From: Neurospora intermedia
Lineage: Eukaryota > Ascomycota > Sordariomycetes > Sordariales > Sordariaceae
Length of the DNA: 64,000 nt
Direction of reading: 5' to 3'
Assembly: GCA_037102815.1 (NCBI GenBank)
Contig: BTPP01000002.1
Coordinates: 4,960,001 to 5,024,000 of the forward strand
In this document: positions 21,828 to 30,889 of the stretch, piece after piece
How positions within the stretch are numbered: the first letter of the stretch is position 1
Layout: each line of letters begins with the position of its first letter
Made by a program: the position numbers and the translations under genes
Notes under the pieces: model-generated
What the model saw: the letters and a program-made list of their open reading frames with translations, nothing else
What the model was told of the DNA's origin: nothing
Databases searched by the model: none

Positions 21828-22570
21828 CTCACATGGCACTGCACTCACTAGGGTAGAGTCGCAGTGTACATTCTACAATAAGATCTTGAACTATGTAGCT
21901 ACTAGGGAAGCATGATGTGCGAGACGGGGGGTATAAGACAGATAGATGCCTCGTGGGGCGAGACAGAGGACGGGAGTAGGTCCCAACAGTTCGCCCCTTG
22001 GATGCTAGTCTGATGCTACTCTGACCCTCTTGACACAGACTCACGACAGAAAGCGGGATGGTGACCGAGGGTCCAGGCTCGAAGGTGTGGAAAAAAGCTG
22101 GGGATACACTAGTGCATCCTGATGGCTGTCCGAGCGCTCGCTTGGCCTGGTAAGTTGATGTCGGTCAGAAAGTCCGCATTCTGTCGGCAGAGCCGGAGGC
22201 TGAATGGTGGTAAGGGTACCACCTGGTTTGACAGACGGTTCCAATCCGGATCTCGCTTGGGCGAAACGAATGCGAGCAAGCACCTGCATATAGTGGCATT
22301 GCATCCCTGGAGAAGATGGATCGGAAGAGGGCGAATGAGACCCGATGGAACATGGTAGGAGCATGTTGCCTTTCTGCTACCAACATACACTATATTAAAG
22401 CATCCACATAGCCGACCCTTCCCCTCTGTTCCTCCCCGAGACGCCGACGACGCCCTAAGGTGAAACGGGGTCCATCCTTGACTTGACCCGTACTCCGGAG
22501 ATAGTCGAGCACTTGGCCGGAGTGGGAGGAGTAGCAGCGGCGGCTCGACAATGGAAAAACTCGGTGTCGA

Positions 22571-22877
22571 TTATTACGCTTAGAACCCACTTTTTTCTAC
22601 CTCAAGGTAAACATTCTATTGGCTTTGCTCGTCTTTTCTGGTCCGTGCCATCGTCTTCTCTTGGCGCCAAGGTTTGAAGGTTCCTTCTCGTTTTTGACGA
22701 GGAAGAAAAGATATCTTCACGAAAAGTTACCGTAGCGAAATGCTGATTGAACCAGTGAACGCAGCGCGCCCAGTAGCCGGCTTTTTGGTGTGAAAAGCTT
22801 CATATCGGGTTGTGTTGAGGTTGATGCAGCGGTTGAAAGAAGTTGAAGCCGGGAAAAGTGGGTTCTAAGCGTAATAA
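22571..22877. mobile_element. Candidate MITE: 307 bp bounded by perfect 24-bp inverted repeats
   Basis: Bases 22571-22594 are the exact reverse complement of 22854-22877 (outer sequence TTATTACGCTTAGAACCCAC, then TTTT). If the first and last three bases are read as TTA/TAA, a TA dinucleotide at 22572-22573 and 22875-22876 would flank a 301-bp element starting TTACGCTTAG, in the manner of Tc1/mariner-type insertions. There is no coding capacity. A 24-bp perfect match is far beyond chance for a region this size. I cannot see copies elsewhere in the window, so class and mobility are inference. Confidence 0.55.
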
Positions 22878-23103
22878 GCGTTTCCAAAAACTCGAGTACA
22901 TACCAAGAGGAAGATCCCATTCTGCAGGAACCGGGTGACCAACTCTTGAGGCCATGGGTCGTCGAGGGCTGGGCGACTTGGCTTGACTTAGTGCACAGCC
23001 AATCTCATGACCCATTGACCAAACAGAGGTAAGCTTTTACCTAGCCTGACTACCTCTAGCAAGAGCCCGGAAAGATGGCTTCCTTCGTATTGAAAACGAC
23101 ACT

Positions 23104-23206
23104 ATACTAGTGTAGTGTGTAGTGTACACTATGGTCGGCGATTGGTGCTGTAATGGCACTCGGCAACAGGATCTGCAGTTGGGTCACCTACACTAGTGTA
23201 CACTAA
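23104..23206. repeat. Cluster of TACACTAGTGTA / AGTGTACACT palindromes
   Basis: Two groups of self-complementary 10-12-mers (23104-23132 and 23188-23206) sit 60 bp apart, each combining an ACTAGTGTA core with a GTGTACACTA core, so the groups can also pair with each other. Confidence 0.7.
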
Positions 23207-23215
23207 CATTGATTG

Positions 23216-23231
23216 TTTTTTTTTTTTTTTT
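23216..23231. repeat. T16 homopolymer
   Basis: Sixteen T immediately right of the second palindrome group. Confidence 0.95.
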
Positions 23232-23975
23232 CCAATAGCGTGGCCGGGATTCCACGTGGATAAATAGTGTACCTAGAGGTAGTCCGGCAAGAGATGAACC
23301 CGAGGTCAAAGCGTAGAATATTCGGTGTTAGGGATTGCAATTTGGCTGAAGTGGAAGGGAAGGAAAAAGGAAGCAGATGCCAAAGTGAACTTGAAGGGAA
23401 CCCACCTGTTGGCGGCTGCCTTTCTTCCAAATTCGGCATGTATGATCCGAGTGTCATGACCGATGACAGATGACAGGCGGGTCCATTTAGGTAACCGGCT
23501 GGACGGAGATGGAAGCATGTGCAATTGTGGATGTAACCGGGAGTGCCCCGGCCTACATGGCACCTCTAGAGGGTGCATCGCCCCACACCATAGGGCACTT
23601 ATCCCCCTAGCTCGTCATCTCCACCCAAACACTGAATGTTACGGGTCAAGGCCCCCTGATGGCGTGAGCTTCGGCCCTACTATGTAACTGCAGTGGAGAC
23701 CTGTCTGGTTCCTACCCCACTTGAGCTGCAGCCGCGTCTCCATGGAAACTTCTGTGAGTGGGCAGCACAAACAGCTACTGTAGGTACCTTGACAAAGTAC
23801 CTCTACACTACCCACCATCTTTCTGGACGCGATCGGAACACCACGCGTCGGTTGGGATAGTCTCAGTCAGCGGCAGTTCGAATTAATTCAGGTTCAAGGT
23901 TGATTTATCGATATCCGTGCACACATCACTCCATCACCACATCCATCCAAACCATCCATCCATCCATCCAGCATC

Positions 23976-25001
23976 ATGGAGGAAGAATGGGAACCACCAG
24001 TGCCGGCCGGGTATAACGACGCCAACCGTGCCTTCATCCAAGCCTTCATGGCACGAGGCACCCTGACCTTTCCCGAAGGACAGAAGCTCGTTGCCGCGAT
24101 TCTCTCAGCTACCGAGGGCGAGACCGTGGACCCGCAGTCCATCACCCAGGACACATTCGCCGGCTTTGTTCGCACCGCCCGCGAGGCTGTGGAGCCTCTT
24201 GACTACGACATCCGCAGCTCTCGGGACCAGCTTCGCAATGGAGAGCGCATCTGGGCCTTCATCAACGCCCACAGCGACCCTGCCACCCAGATGGCCACCA
24301 CCCGCTCTCCCGAGGAGGTAGCCTACATTAAGCGTTTGATGGACCTCCTGTTCGACGAGTACAACACCGTACGAATGGAGGTGATGGCCGTCGACGAGGG
24401 GCAAGCTCTCAAAGCCTCTCGCCCCAGCAAGCGGCGAGAGAGTCAGCATGTGAACGGCGAAGACGAGGAAGGCCAACCATCCACCACCGCATCCGACCGT
24501 GGTCTCAAGCATTCCGAGGTTTTGTCCCTCCTCTCCAGCCTCGTGGCCGAAGGCTGGCTGGAGAAGAGCCGTGCCGGGTTTTACAGCCTCAGTCCGCGCG
24601 CGCTGATTGAGATGTGGAGTTGGCTGGTTGCCACTTACAACGACGATTCGGCGTCGGCTAGGGACTGGCAGCGCATCAAGTTCTGTGAGTCGTGCAAGGA
24701 GATTGTCACGTACGGCCAGCGCTGCTCGGAGAGGGACTGCACCGTTCGGCTGCACGATATTTGCGAGGACCGCTACTGGCGCACGAGGAGGGGAGAGAAG
24801 AAGTGCCCCAAGTGCGAGACCGAGTGGACCGGAAACCACTTTGTTGGCGAGCGGGCTATTACCTCACGCCAGGCTTACCAGAGGGGCAGAGGCGGCCGGG
24901 CTAATGGCAGTGGCAGTGGCAGACGGAGCGATTTGGAAGAGGCAGTTGCCGCTCAGCAAGAGGCTGCTGATGATGACGATGAGGACATGGCGGAGGCTTG
25001 A
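23976..25001 (+). CDS. nse1: Non-SMC element 1 (Nse1), SMC5/6 complex RING-like subunit
   Basis: Single exon, 341 aa, start ATG in the context CAGCATC-ATG-G. The N-terminal 220 residues match the Nse1 winged-helix layout (NDANRAFIQAFMARGTLTF near the start; SEVLSLLSSLVAEGWL and GFYSLSPRALIEMWSWL further on). The C-terminus is the variant RING: C237, C240, C250, C255, H260, C263, C277, C280, a C4HC3 arrangement (FCESCKEIVTYG...CSERDC...LHDIC...CPKCETEW). Family knowledge: Nse1 pairs with Nse3 and Nse4 in the SMC5/6 complex in the nucleus, supports ubiquitin ligation and is needed for recombination repair. The linker 145-175 is acidic and poorly conserved, and the tail is Gly/Arg then acidic. 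The length is normal for filamentous fungi. Confidence 0.93.
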   Translation: MEEEWEPPVPAGYNDANRAFIQAFMARGTLTFPEGQKLVAAILSATEGETVDPQSITQDTFAGFVRTAREAVEPLDYDIRSSRDQLRNGERIWAFINAHSDPATQMATTRSPEEVAYIKRLMDLLFDEYNTVRMEVMAVDEGQALKASRPSKRRESQHVNGEDEEGQPSTTASDRGLKHSEVLSLLSSLVAEGWLEKSRAGFYSLSPRALIEMWSWLVATYNDDSASARDWQRIKFCESCKEIVTYGQRCSERDCTVRLHDICEDRYWRTRRGEKKCPKCETEWTGNHFVGERAITSRQAYQRGRGGRANGSGSGRRSDLEEAVAAQQEAADDDDEDMAEA

Positions 25002-26730
25002 AAATGTCATGCTGCATGATTTACTCAGCAGTGGTCCAGCGGTGTTGCCGTAACACTAGTCTTTTTGTTAACAAACATCCGACGTCGATCCGGCACAGGA
25101 CGAACGTTCGTCAACTGGCGACCATAAGTTGGGTTTGTATTACGAAATACCCAGGGTATCTGAGATGGAGTATCACGACACTCCAGGGGCATAGCGCCCC
25201 AGCTTCGCGAAACACATGAAAGTTTTGAACATGTACAAGCCTTCCTCGGAAGACGGAAGACGCTTCGATTTTTTGTTAGACTACATACAGCGCCATCACT
25301 CACCTTACCCTTTTAGCGCCAAAAGGCCGGCGATCATGTTAACCCCTGACTGTGCTCGGCCCCAGCCAGCCACCCGCCCCTCCGTCTCGCAATCTCCGCC
25401 GATCAACAACCTTGGCCCCGTACACTAACACTACTGTCGGTCAAACTTACTTGACAAAGCGACTAGCCCGGACTTGAGTCAGGATAGCATCATACATACC
25501 TGGACAGTCAGGTTGAGACTACTGCGATATACAGGGGCGCAAGACAACCAAAGCCGAAAGCGCTACAAAGCAGAATAGACCAACAAACGAAGAAGAAGAA
25601 AAAAGAGTCCAAGTTCGTGCTCCGCCTTGGAGAGTTACAGTAAACCTCATGTGTGGGGAGGGACAGACTGCCAGCTACTCGCCGCGAGGCCATTTGAAAT
25701 CAAGATCGCGTGGCCAGCGGCTATGATGGAAGGAGAACGTTCGCCCAACTTTAGTATTTCTTCTTTATTGTTCTGCTTTCTGGATAGGAGAGAACAGCAT
25801 GGCAAGTACACGTTAGATTCAAGTTACTACGCGAAGATTCCTCCTGGATCATGGACATGCTGTATACACGATAATGAAGGTTAGACAGAAACAGAAAGAG
25901 AGATAGAGTAAGCCGAAACAGCCAACCCCCCAATGCTGCCTCCAATAACAGTCAGTAAACCATTTTGTTACTCTTGCATTGCTGGTCTGCCCAAGTGTCT
26001 CGTGCGTGGTGAACACTTCGTCATCCTCGAGTGTATCAGTCTTCTCTTACTCAGTACCAATCTGTTCCAACACGAGAAGTATCACCTTCGTTACCTTACT
26101 CTGATATTTCTACTCATAATCTCGCTGTGTGCATGTTTACATTCATCTCGGACTTCACAAGTATCATTTAAGCTCGGGAACTTCCTTTTCCAGGACAGGT
26201 AGGCCAAACAGTCTGCCATTTGCATCCACCTACAACCATGGACTGTTAAACCTCGTTGTGACCAGATAGATATGCCAACTGGAAGCACTTCCCCATTACC
26301 GTAGAGGTTCGGTAAGTTGGCAAAAGGCTAGGTAATGCCTCAAGAACTTGTATATCAAATCAGACAGGATGATGGTAGATCTGTAACGCTTACGTCCGCG
26401 CCCATGTTCTACAACGGAAGTATAGAAGATAGTGGTGGACAGTGTTGTAAAGCTTCCATTCACGAACTGGAGCGGACATAGGTAGTAGGTAGGTACAGAC
26501 GTGTGCTGCTTCCTATAGGTATACTTACTATCGGCGCTCAGAAAGGTTGGGGTTTGCCAGATGACCGAGTATCTACGGTAGAGGTACCTTTCAGCTAACT
26601 AATAGAAGTTTCTACAGTTCTCATAAACGAGACCGTCTCACTTCACTTATGTTGGCTGCTGTAGTAGTCTAGGTAGGTAACACCTTACCTAACACTTAGG
26701 TGACTATCAATCTCTAGTCTACCTACTACC

Positions 26731-26758
26731 TCTTTGCTCTTTGCTCTTTGCTCTTTTT
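26731..26758. repeat. (TCTTTGC)n tandem repeat
   Basis: Three exact 7-bp units plus a degenerate fourth, in the gene-empty interval. Confidence 0.85.
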
Positions 26759-27184
26759 CATTCAACACTTCCCAAGTCCCCCAGGTCCCCAGGTAGGTAG
26801 GTCCCCAAGTCCCGTCAAGCAATCAACACGGATAAATATGGACTTCTCCAGTCCCAATCAGTTCTAGGAATACAATACTATCTCTTAACACACACCCCTC
26901 TGGGAACCGGTTGTCCGTCCCGCCACGCAATCCTCGAGGTCCACGTCCAGACAGGTGGTCAAAGAACAACCCTACTGCTCTATTAAAGGCGCAGGTGCAA
27001 ATTACCTACTCGGCTGGCCACTATCCTCGAAGCTACCTACTACTCACATTCCACTCCCGCTCCCGCCCCCTCCCAAGCAACAATGAGCCCTCCATGCACG
27101 CCTGCCTAGGCGCCTACGAAGAATCCCGCCGCACTCACCCTGACCGACCCCCGTATACGGCGGACGCAAAAGGCTACGAATACA

Positions 27185-27208
27185 GATACGGATACGGATA
27201 CGGATACG
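27185..27208. repeat. (GATACG)4 microsatellite
   Basis: Four exact hexamers; they would read as a Tyr/Gly repeat, but the surrounding frame has no ATG start or family resemblance. Confidence 0.9.
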
Positions 27209-28261
27209 GAATCATACTAGGCGCGAGAGAAAGATCGATGTCCTACTAAAGTATGTTATGTTCTAACCTCGAAGAACGTGGTCAAAGAAAGCGGGTGTGA
27301 GGGTGCAGTAAGAGAGAAAAGACAGACACAATCCCTTACACCCTCTCTCTCTATGTCGGGGTGAAGTTTGCGGTTGATTGATGTGATTGACGTAGGCCTT
27401 TTTAAACAATTCATTACGCTGCTTGCTGCCTCGATACTAATAAGTACCGACATTTTCAAGATCAACGAAACGGGTCAAGTACAAATAAGTAGGTACAAGT
27501 CTCGGAGCTTTTTGTGGGCCCCTGAAGTACAAGTCCAGGACGGGAACGAAAGGGGGAGCTTATACAGTGGTCATTTCTGGTCTGAAAATTGACTGACTGT
27601 CCTTGAGAAGTAGCCGCGTTGGCAGCTGTTATGGCATGGAACGTCGTTCTCTTTGTCCCGCTACGTTGTCGGGAATGTAATGATGACAAAGTTATCGATG
27701 GGGATATATCTGAATTTTTGTTTCGGTTACGAGACCCCAACGATACACCCAGTCGAACTGAGATGTAATATTACTGCTTATGTGCGTTTGTTACTTCGTC
27801 CTGGAATTTCACGAACCTCGGCCCGTTCTCGATGCTCGTTTATGACCATCGGCCGTCGCAGGACCGGCTGACACTCATCCCCAAGTAGTAAAGAGGTTGC
27901 AACACATTTTGGTAATTTACCAGTTCTCTACTAGTTCTACCACTTGGGTATCTCTTTAAATACTCCATCCGAGGCACACCTAACTATATGTAGCCTAGGC
28001 CCTTGATGTGTAGCCCTCACCATTCGCCGAATATCGTAATCAGATATGCAAAAACAAATACAAAGCAAAAAAGAGTTTCTAGAAACCCCGACATAACGAA
28101 CGGAACCGTGTTACGCTTCTGTCCCCAGCCCAACTGCAAGTAACCCAGCCGGAACTGCAAACCTCTCTCGCCTTCATATTCATGAGTGACTGACTCTAGG
28201 TAGATCTCATCTACTTGACAGCACGTGAACGCCGCCATCGGAGGCCGTCCCACACGGATAC

Positions 28262-30085
28262 CTAATCGTCCTGGACAAGTTCCTTGATTTCGTCCCGCCC
28301 ACCAGGCAACAATTGCGCCCCGCCCCCACCTGTCGCCAGCAACTTCTCGGCGTCCTTCGCCGTGAGGTTGAAACGATCAATCACCTTGCCGCCGTCCTGG
28401 GCCCAGAAGCCAACTTCATCGATAATGTCGTAGACGATATCTTCGACTATTTGCTCCTCGTAGCGACCCGACACCGGGCGCAGGGGTTCTTGATTCGGCA
28501 CACTGCCGTCGTCAAGCATGTCCACGTCATCCTCATCGCCTACCCCGTTCTGCTGCTTCTGGGGAAGACCAGACCCAGGTGGTGGGAACCAGAAGTCTGG
28601 GCCAAAGTTCACCTCGACGGCGCCACCGCGGAAGACACTTACGGCTGGGTAGTATCCGACGGTTCCGTCGTCGAGAGCTTCCCTGCCGGCGTGTGCACCT
28701 GACTGAGTACTTTGTTTTGATGCGGGTGGCAGGAAGGCAAAGAGGTCAGTCCAAGGCGTGCCCATGTCCTTTCCGTTTTTGTAGATCTTGATGTACGAGT
28801 TCGGCAGCGTCCGTAGTGACGGCAATGGGTGATTTGGGTTCGGCGGTTCCGGCGAGTTTGAGCTTGCCGATGCTACCGGGGCGGGACTGAACAGGTCTTC
28901 CAGCTCCTTGGTTGTGTGGTAGTCGATCTTCTCAAAGTAGATGTGTTGCTTGAACCGAATGGGGATCCGATCCCGGATAATGTTGGGTGCCTCGAGCGAT
29001 GATTCGTCGTCTGCCAAGTCGACCGCAGGGTTATAATGCCCCGTTACAATCTTCCTGTGTAGGTGTTCTGAAGGAAGCTGGATCTCCAGCCCGATCACAT
29101 CTCCTTCTTTGATCTCCTCGCCAGGCGGGAAGAAGTCTTTCGGCCGTGACATGTGCACCTTTTGTCCAGCCACGTCTCGAATACCATAACTGTAGCAATC
29201 GAACCCGACGGGGGCATCGAGAGAGGCCTCGCGCCGCGCCCAACCCACGCGAACATGCCCATGCGCCTTGGTATCACCTTCAGAACCTGGCTCGCGCAGG
29301 GTGCCTCGAGTGACCTTGCACTCCCAATACCACCTGCCTTCTCGCACGGCCACGTTAGCTCGTGACATACGGAAGCCCTTGTCGGTGGTGACATGACGAC
29401 CCTGTCGGTCAAAGTATACGTGGGAGGCAGAGTCCTCGAAGGCCATGTGGGCAGCGTACGGCTCGGTCTCGGTCTGGCGGTAGTAGAACATGGAAGGAAA
29501 CGTTGGGTCGGCTACACAGTGGGTGTAATGGAACGCTCGCTTGTTGAAGACACTGTAGGAAAAAAGGCAAATCAGAATATGCTCCTCATGAATGAAGAAT
29601 GGCAAAGGAGCGAATAAAGATAAGACATACTGTTCCGTTGCATCAAAGAACTCGATGGTCTCGCCCTCAGGCCCTTGAACCTCATGATGGCTGGTGAAGA
29701 CGGGACCACGAGCGGGCTCGAAATCACTAAGTTTGGGCGGAGCGAGTTTATAGCGCGCGGGGAGCAATTCGTTAATCGAGGGCTCCTTGTGTTGCTGCTT
29801 CGGGTCGGGAGTTGCTCTAGAACTATCGGAACCGCCTGCTGCTGCCTTGGCCTCCCTCTTCTTAAAGGAGTCCTTCTTTGTTCTCTTTTCGCGGTTCAGA
29901 ACTGCTGCCTGCTGGGTGTCTTCGGGTGCCTGAATTTGGACTCTTGGAGGGGCCTTGTTATCCGGGTTTAGTGGTGATGGAACTGCTGGACTGTGGTCGT
30001 CTTCGAGCGTGCGCTTCTGAGGGACCGTCGTGGCCGCTCCAGAAGGTGTTTGCTCCCTTCGGGGGGAACCTACGTCGCTGGCCAT
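28262..30085 (-). CDS. bre2: COMPASS (Set1C) subunit Bre2/Ash2, SPRY domain, 2 exons
   Basis: Model: complement(join(28262..29552,29631..30085)), 581 aa. The donor is GTATGT, the acceptor CTACAG, in phase 2; the junction reads EFFDATEHVFNKRAFHYTHC. The 78-nt intron is itself stop-free and frame-neutral. The first 110 residues are a basic, disordered leader. The SPRY domain (about 190-370) contains the family hallmarks GFRMSRANVAVREGRWYWEC, HVRVGWARREASLDAPVGFD and YSYGIRDVAGQKVH. Near the C-terminus, RYEEQIVEDIVYDIIDEVGFW matches the Sdc1/DPY-30-binding helix of Ash2L/Bre2. Family knowledge: the protein activates Set1 for histone H3 lysine 4 methylation in the nucleus. No PHD finger is present, as in other fungal Bre2 proteins. 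It is divergent from cef1, with 804 nt between the start codons. Confidence 0.93.
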   Translation of the reverse strand: MASDVGSPRREQTPSGAATTVPQKRTLEDDHSPAVPSPLNPDNKAPPRVQIQAPEDTQQAAVLNREKRTKKDSFKKREAKAAAGGSDSSRATPDPKQQHKEPSINELLPARYKLAPPKLSDFEPARGPVFTSHHEVQGPEGETIEFFDATEQYVLSLFAPLPFFIHEEHILICLFSYSVFNKRAFHYTHCVADPTFPSMFYYRQTETEPYAAHMAFEDSASHVYFDRQGRHVTTDKGFRMSRANVAVREGRWYWECKVTRGTLREPGSEGDTKAHGHVRVGWARREASLDAPVGFDCYSYGIRDVAGQKVHMSRPKDFFPPGEEIKEGDVIGLEIQLPSEHLHRKIVTGHYNPAVDLADDESSLEAPNIIRDRIPIRFKQHIYFEKIDYHTTKELEDLFSPAPVASASSNSPEPPNPNHPLPSLRTLPNSYIKIYKNGKDMGTPWTDLFAFLPPASKQSTQSGAHAGREALDDGTVGYYPAVSVFRGGAVEVNFGPDFWFPPPGSGLPQKQQNGVGDEDDVDMLDDGSVPNQEPLRPVSGRYEEQIVEDIVYDIIDEVGFWAQDGGKVIDRFNLTAKDAEKLLATGGGGAQLLPGGRDEIKELVQDD

Positions 30086-30889
30086 ATGTAGCCCGGCAGA
30101 CGTCGTGCTAGCAGTAACGTTGGCAGATATTTAACTGAGTGATTATTTGTGCTCTCGCAAGCTGCCCTTGTCCTGAAGTCGACTTGTGTTTGGACTCAAA
30201 CGGCGAGTACTCCAAGTCCAAAGTAGGTGCTGGCGGGAGCTCTTCTGATGGACGACAGCTTATGGATGCTAAGAATAACCTGAGACTTGCCCGATGGTGA
30301 ACCTATGGGTAGATGCTCTGGTATTCGGAATTGGGGGGAACGAGATTGGGTTATAGAGTCCAGTTTCGAGACGAATTGATGTTTGCCTTGGGATTTCTGT
30401 AAAGAGTTGAGAAATGTAAGAGGAAAGACATGTGAACCAGAAATGATGGACGGAAGCTTCATCCACTCGACCAACAGCAGCAGCGTGTCGCGACAAAAGG
30501 GCGGGGCATCCTTCTGTTAGTGGCTAACGGCAGGCAGGGGTCCCGGAGCTTGGTTTATATGTTAGTTAGTCATCACATGCATGGGATATACAAATGCTAA
30601 CAGCGGCGGGAACCTATTGCCTGCCGCAAGGAGGCCTTTACACTAGGTTGGCTAGCGCTCGACACTGGGAAAGACGCCAAGGCAGTTGCGTCGCGGGTGA
30701 TTCCATTGTTCGCCTTGACGCCAGCGCTCTGAATTTCTGGATTTCTTCGTATTTCTTCCCCATCCACAAACAACATTTCAACACTTTCAATTCCAAGACA
30801 ACCCCAACCCCGAGTATCCCCTAACCTACCGAAACGACTCCCGCATCACTACAACGCCCGACGAGTATCCATAACGGCCGAGCGACAAG
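30086..30889. other. Divergent promoter region of bre2 and cef1
   Basis: 804 nt between two start codons facing away from each other, so it holds both promoters and 5' leaders. No further gene is seen. Confidence 0.65.

Larger units (their letters stand above)
21828..23975. other. 2.1-kb divergent intergenic region with MITE-like element and palindromes
   Basis: Promoter region shared by the 7TM gene (-) and nse1 (+). No protein gene is seen. It contains an inverted-repeat element (22571-22877), a cluster of TACACTAGTGTA-type palindromes (23104-23206) and a T16 tract (23216-23231). A (CATC)n run (23942-23970) lies directly before the nse1 start. Confidence 0.6.
25002..28261. other. 3.26-kb gene-empty convergent interval
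   Basis: This lies between the nse1 stop (+) and the bre2 stop (-). Convergent genes rarely need more than 1 kb, so the gap is long. No ORF here shows family resemblance or a convincing splice pattern. It holds a perfect 14-bp palindrome (GACGAACGTTCGTC, 25099-25112), GGTAGGTA-type motifs (26481-26495, 26670-26680, 26791-26801), a (TCTTTGC)n run and a (GATACG)4 run. A non-coding transcript or a decayed gene is possible, but I see no positive evidence. Confidence 0.5.

Noticed and set aside
26911-27249. 112-codon frame with a Tyr/Gly hexamer repeat
   Set aside because: Starts at TTG rather than ATG, and its repeat is a plain GATACG microsatellite.
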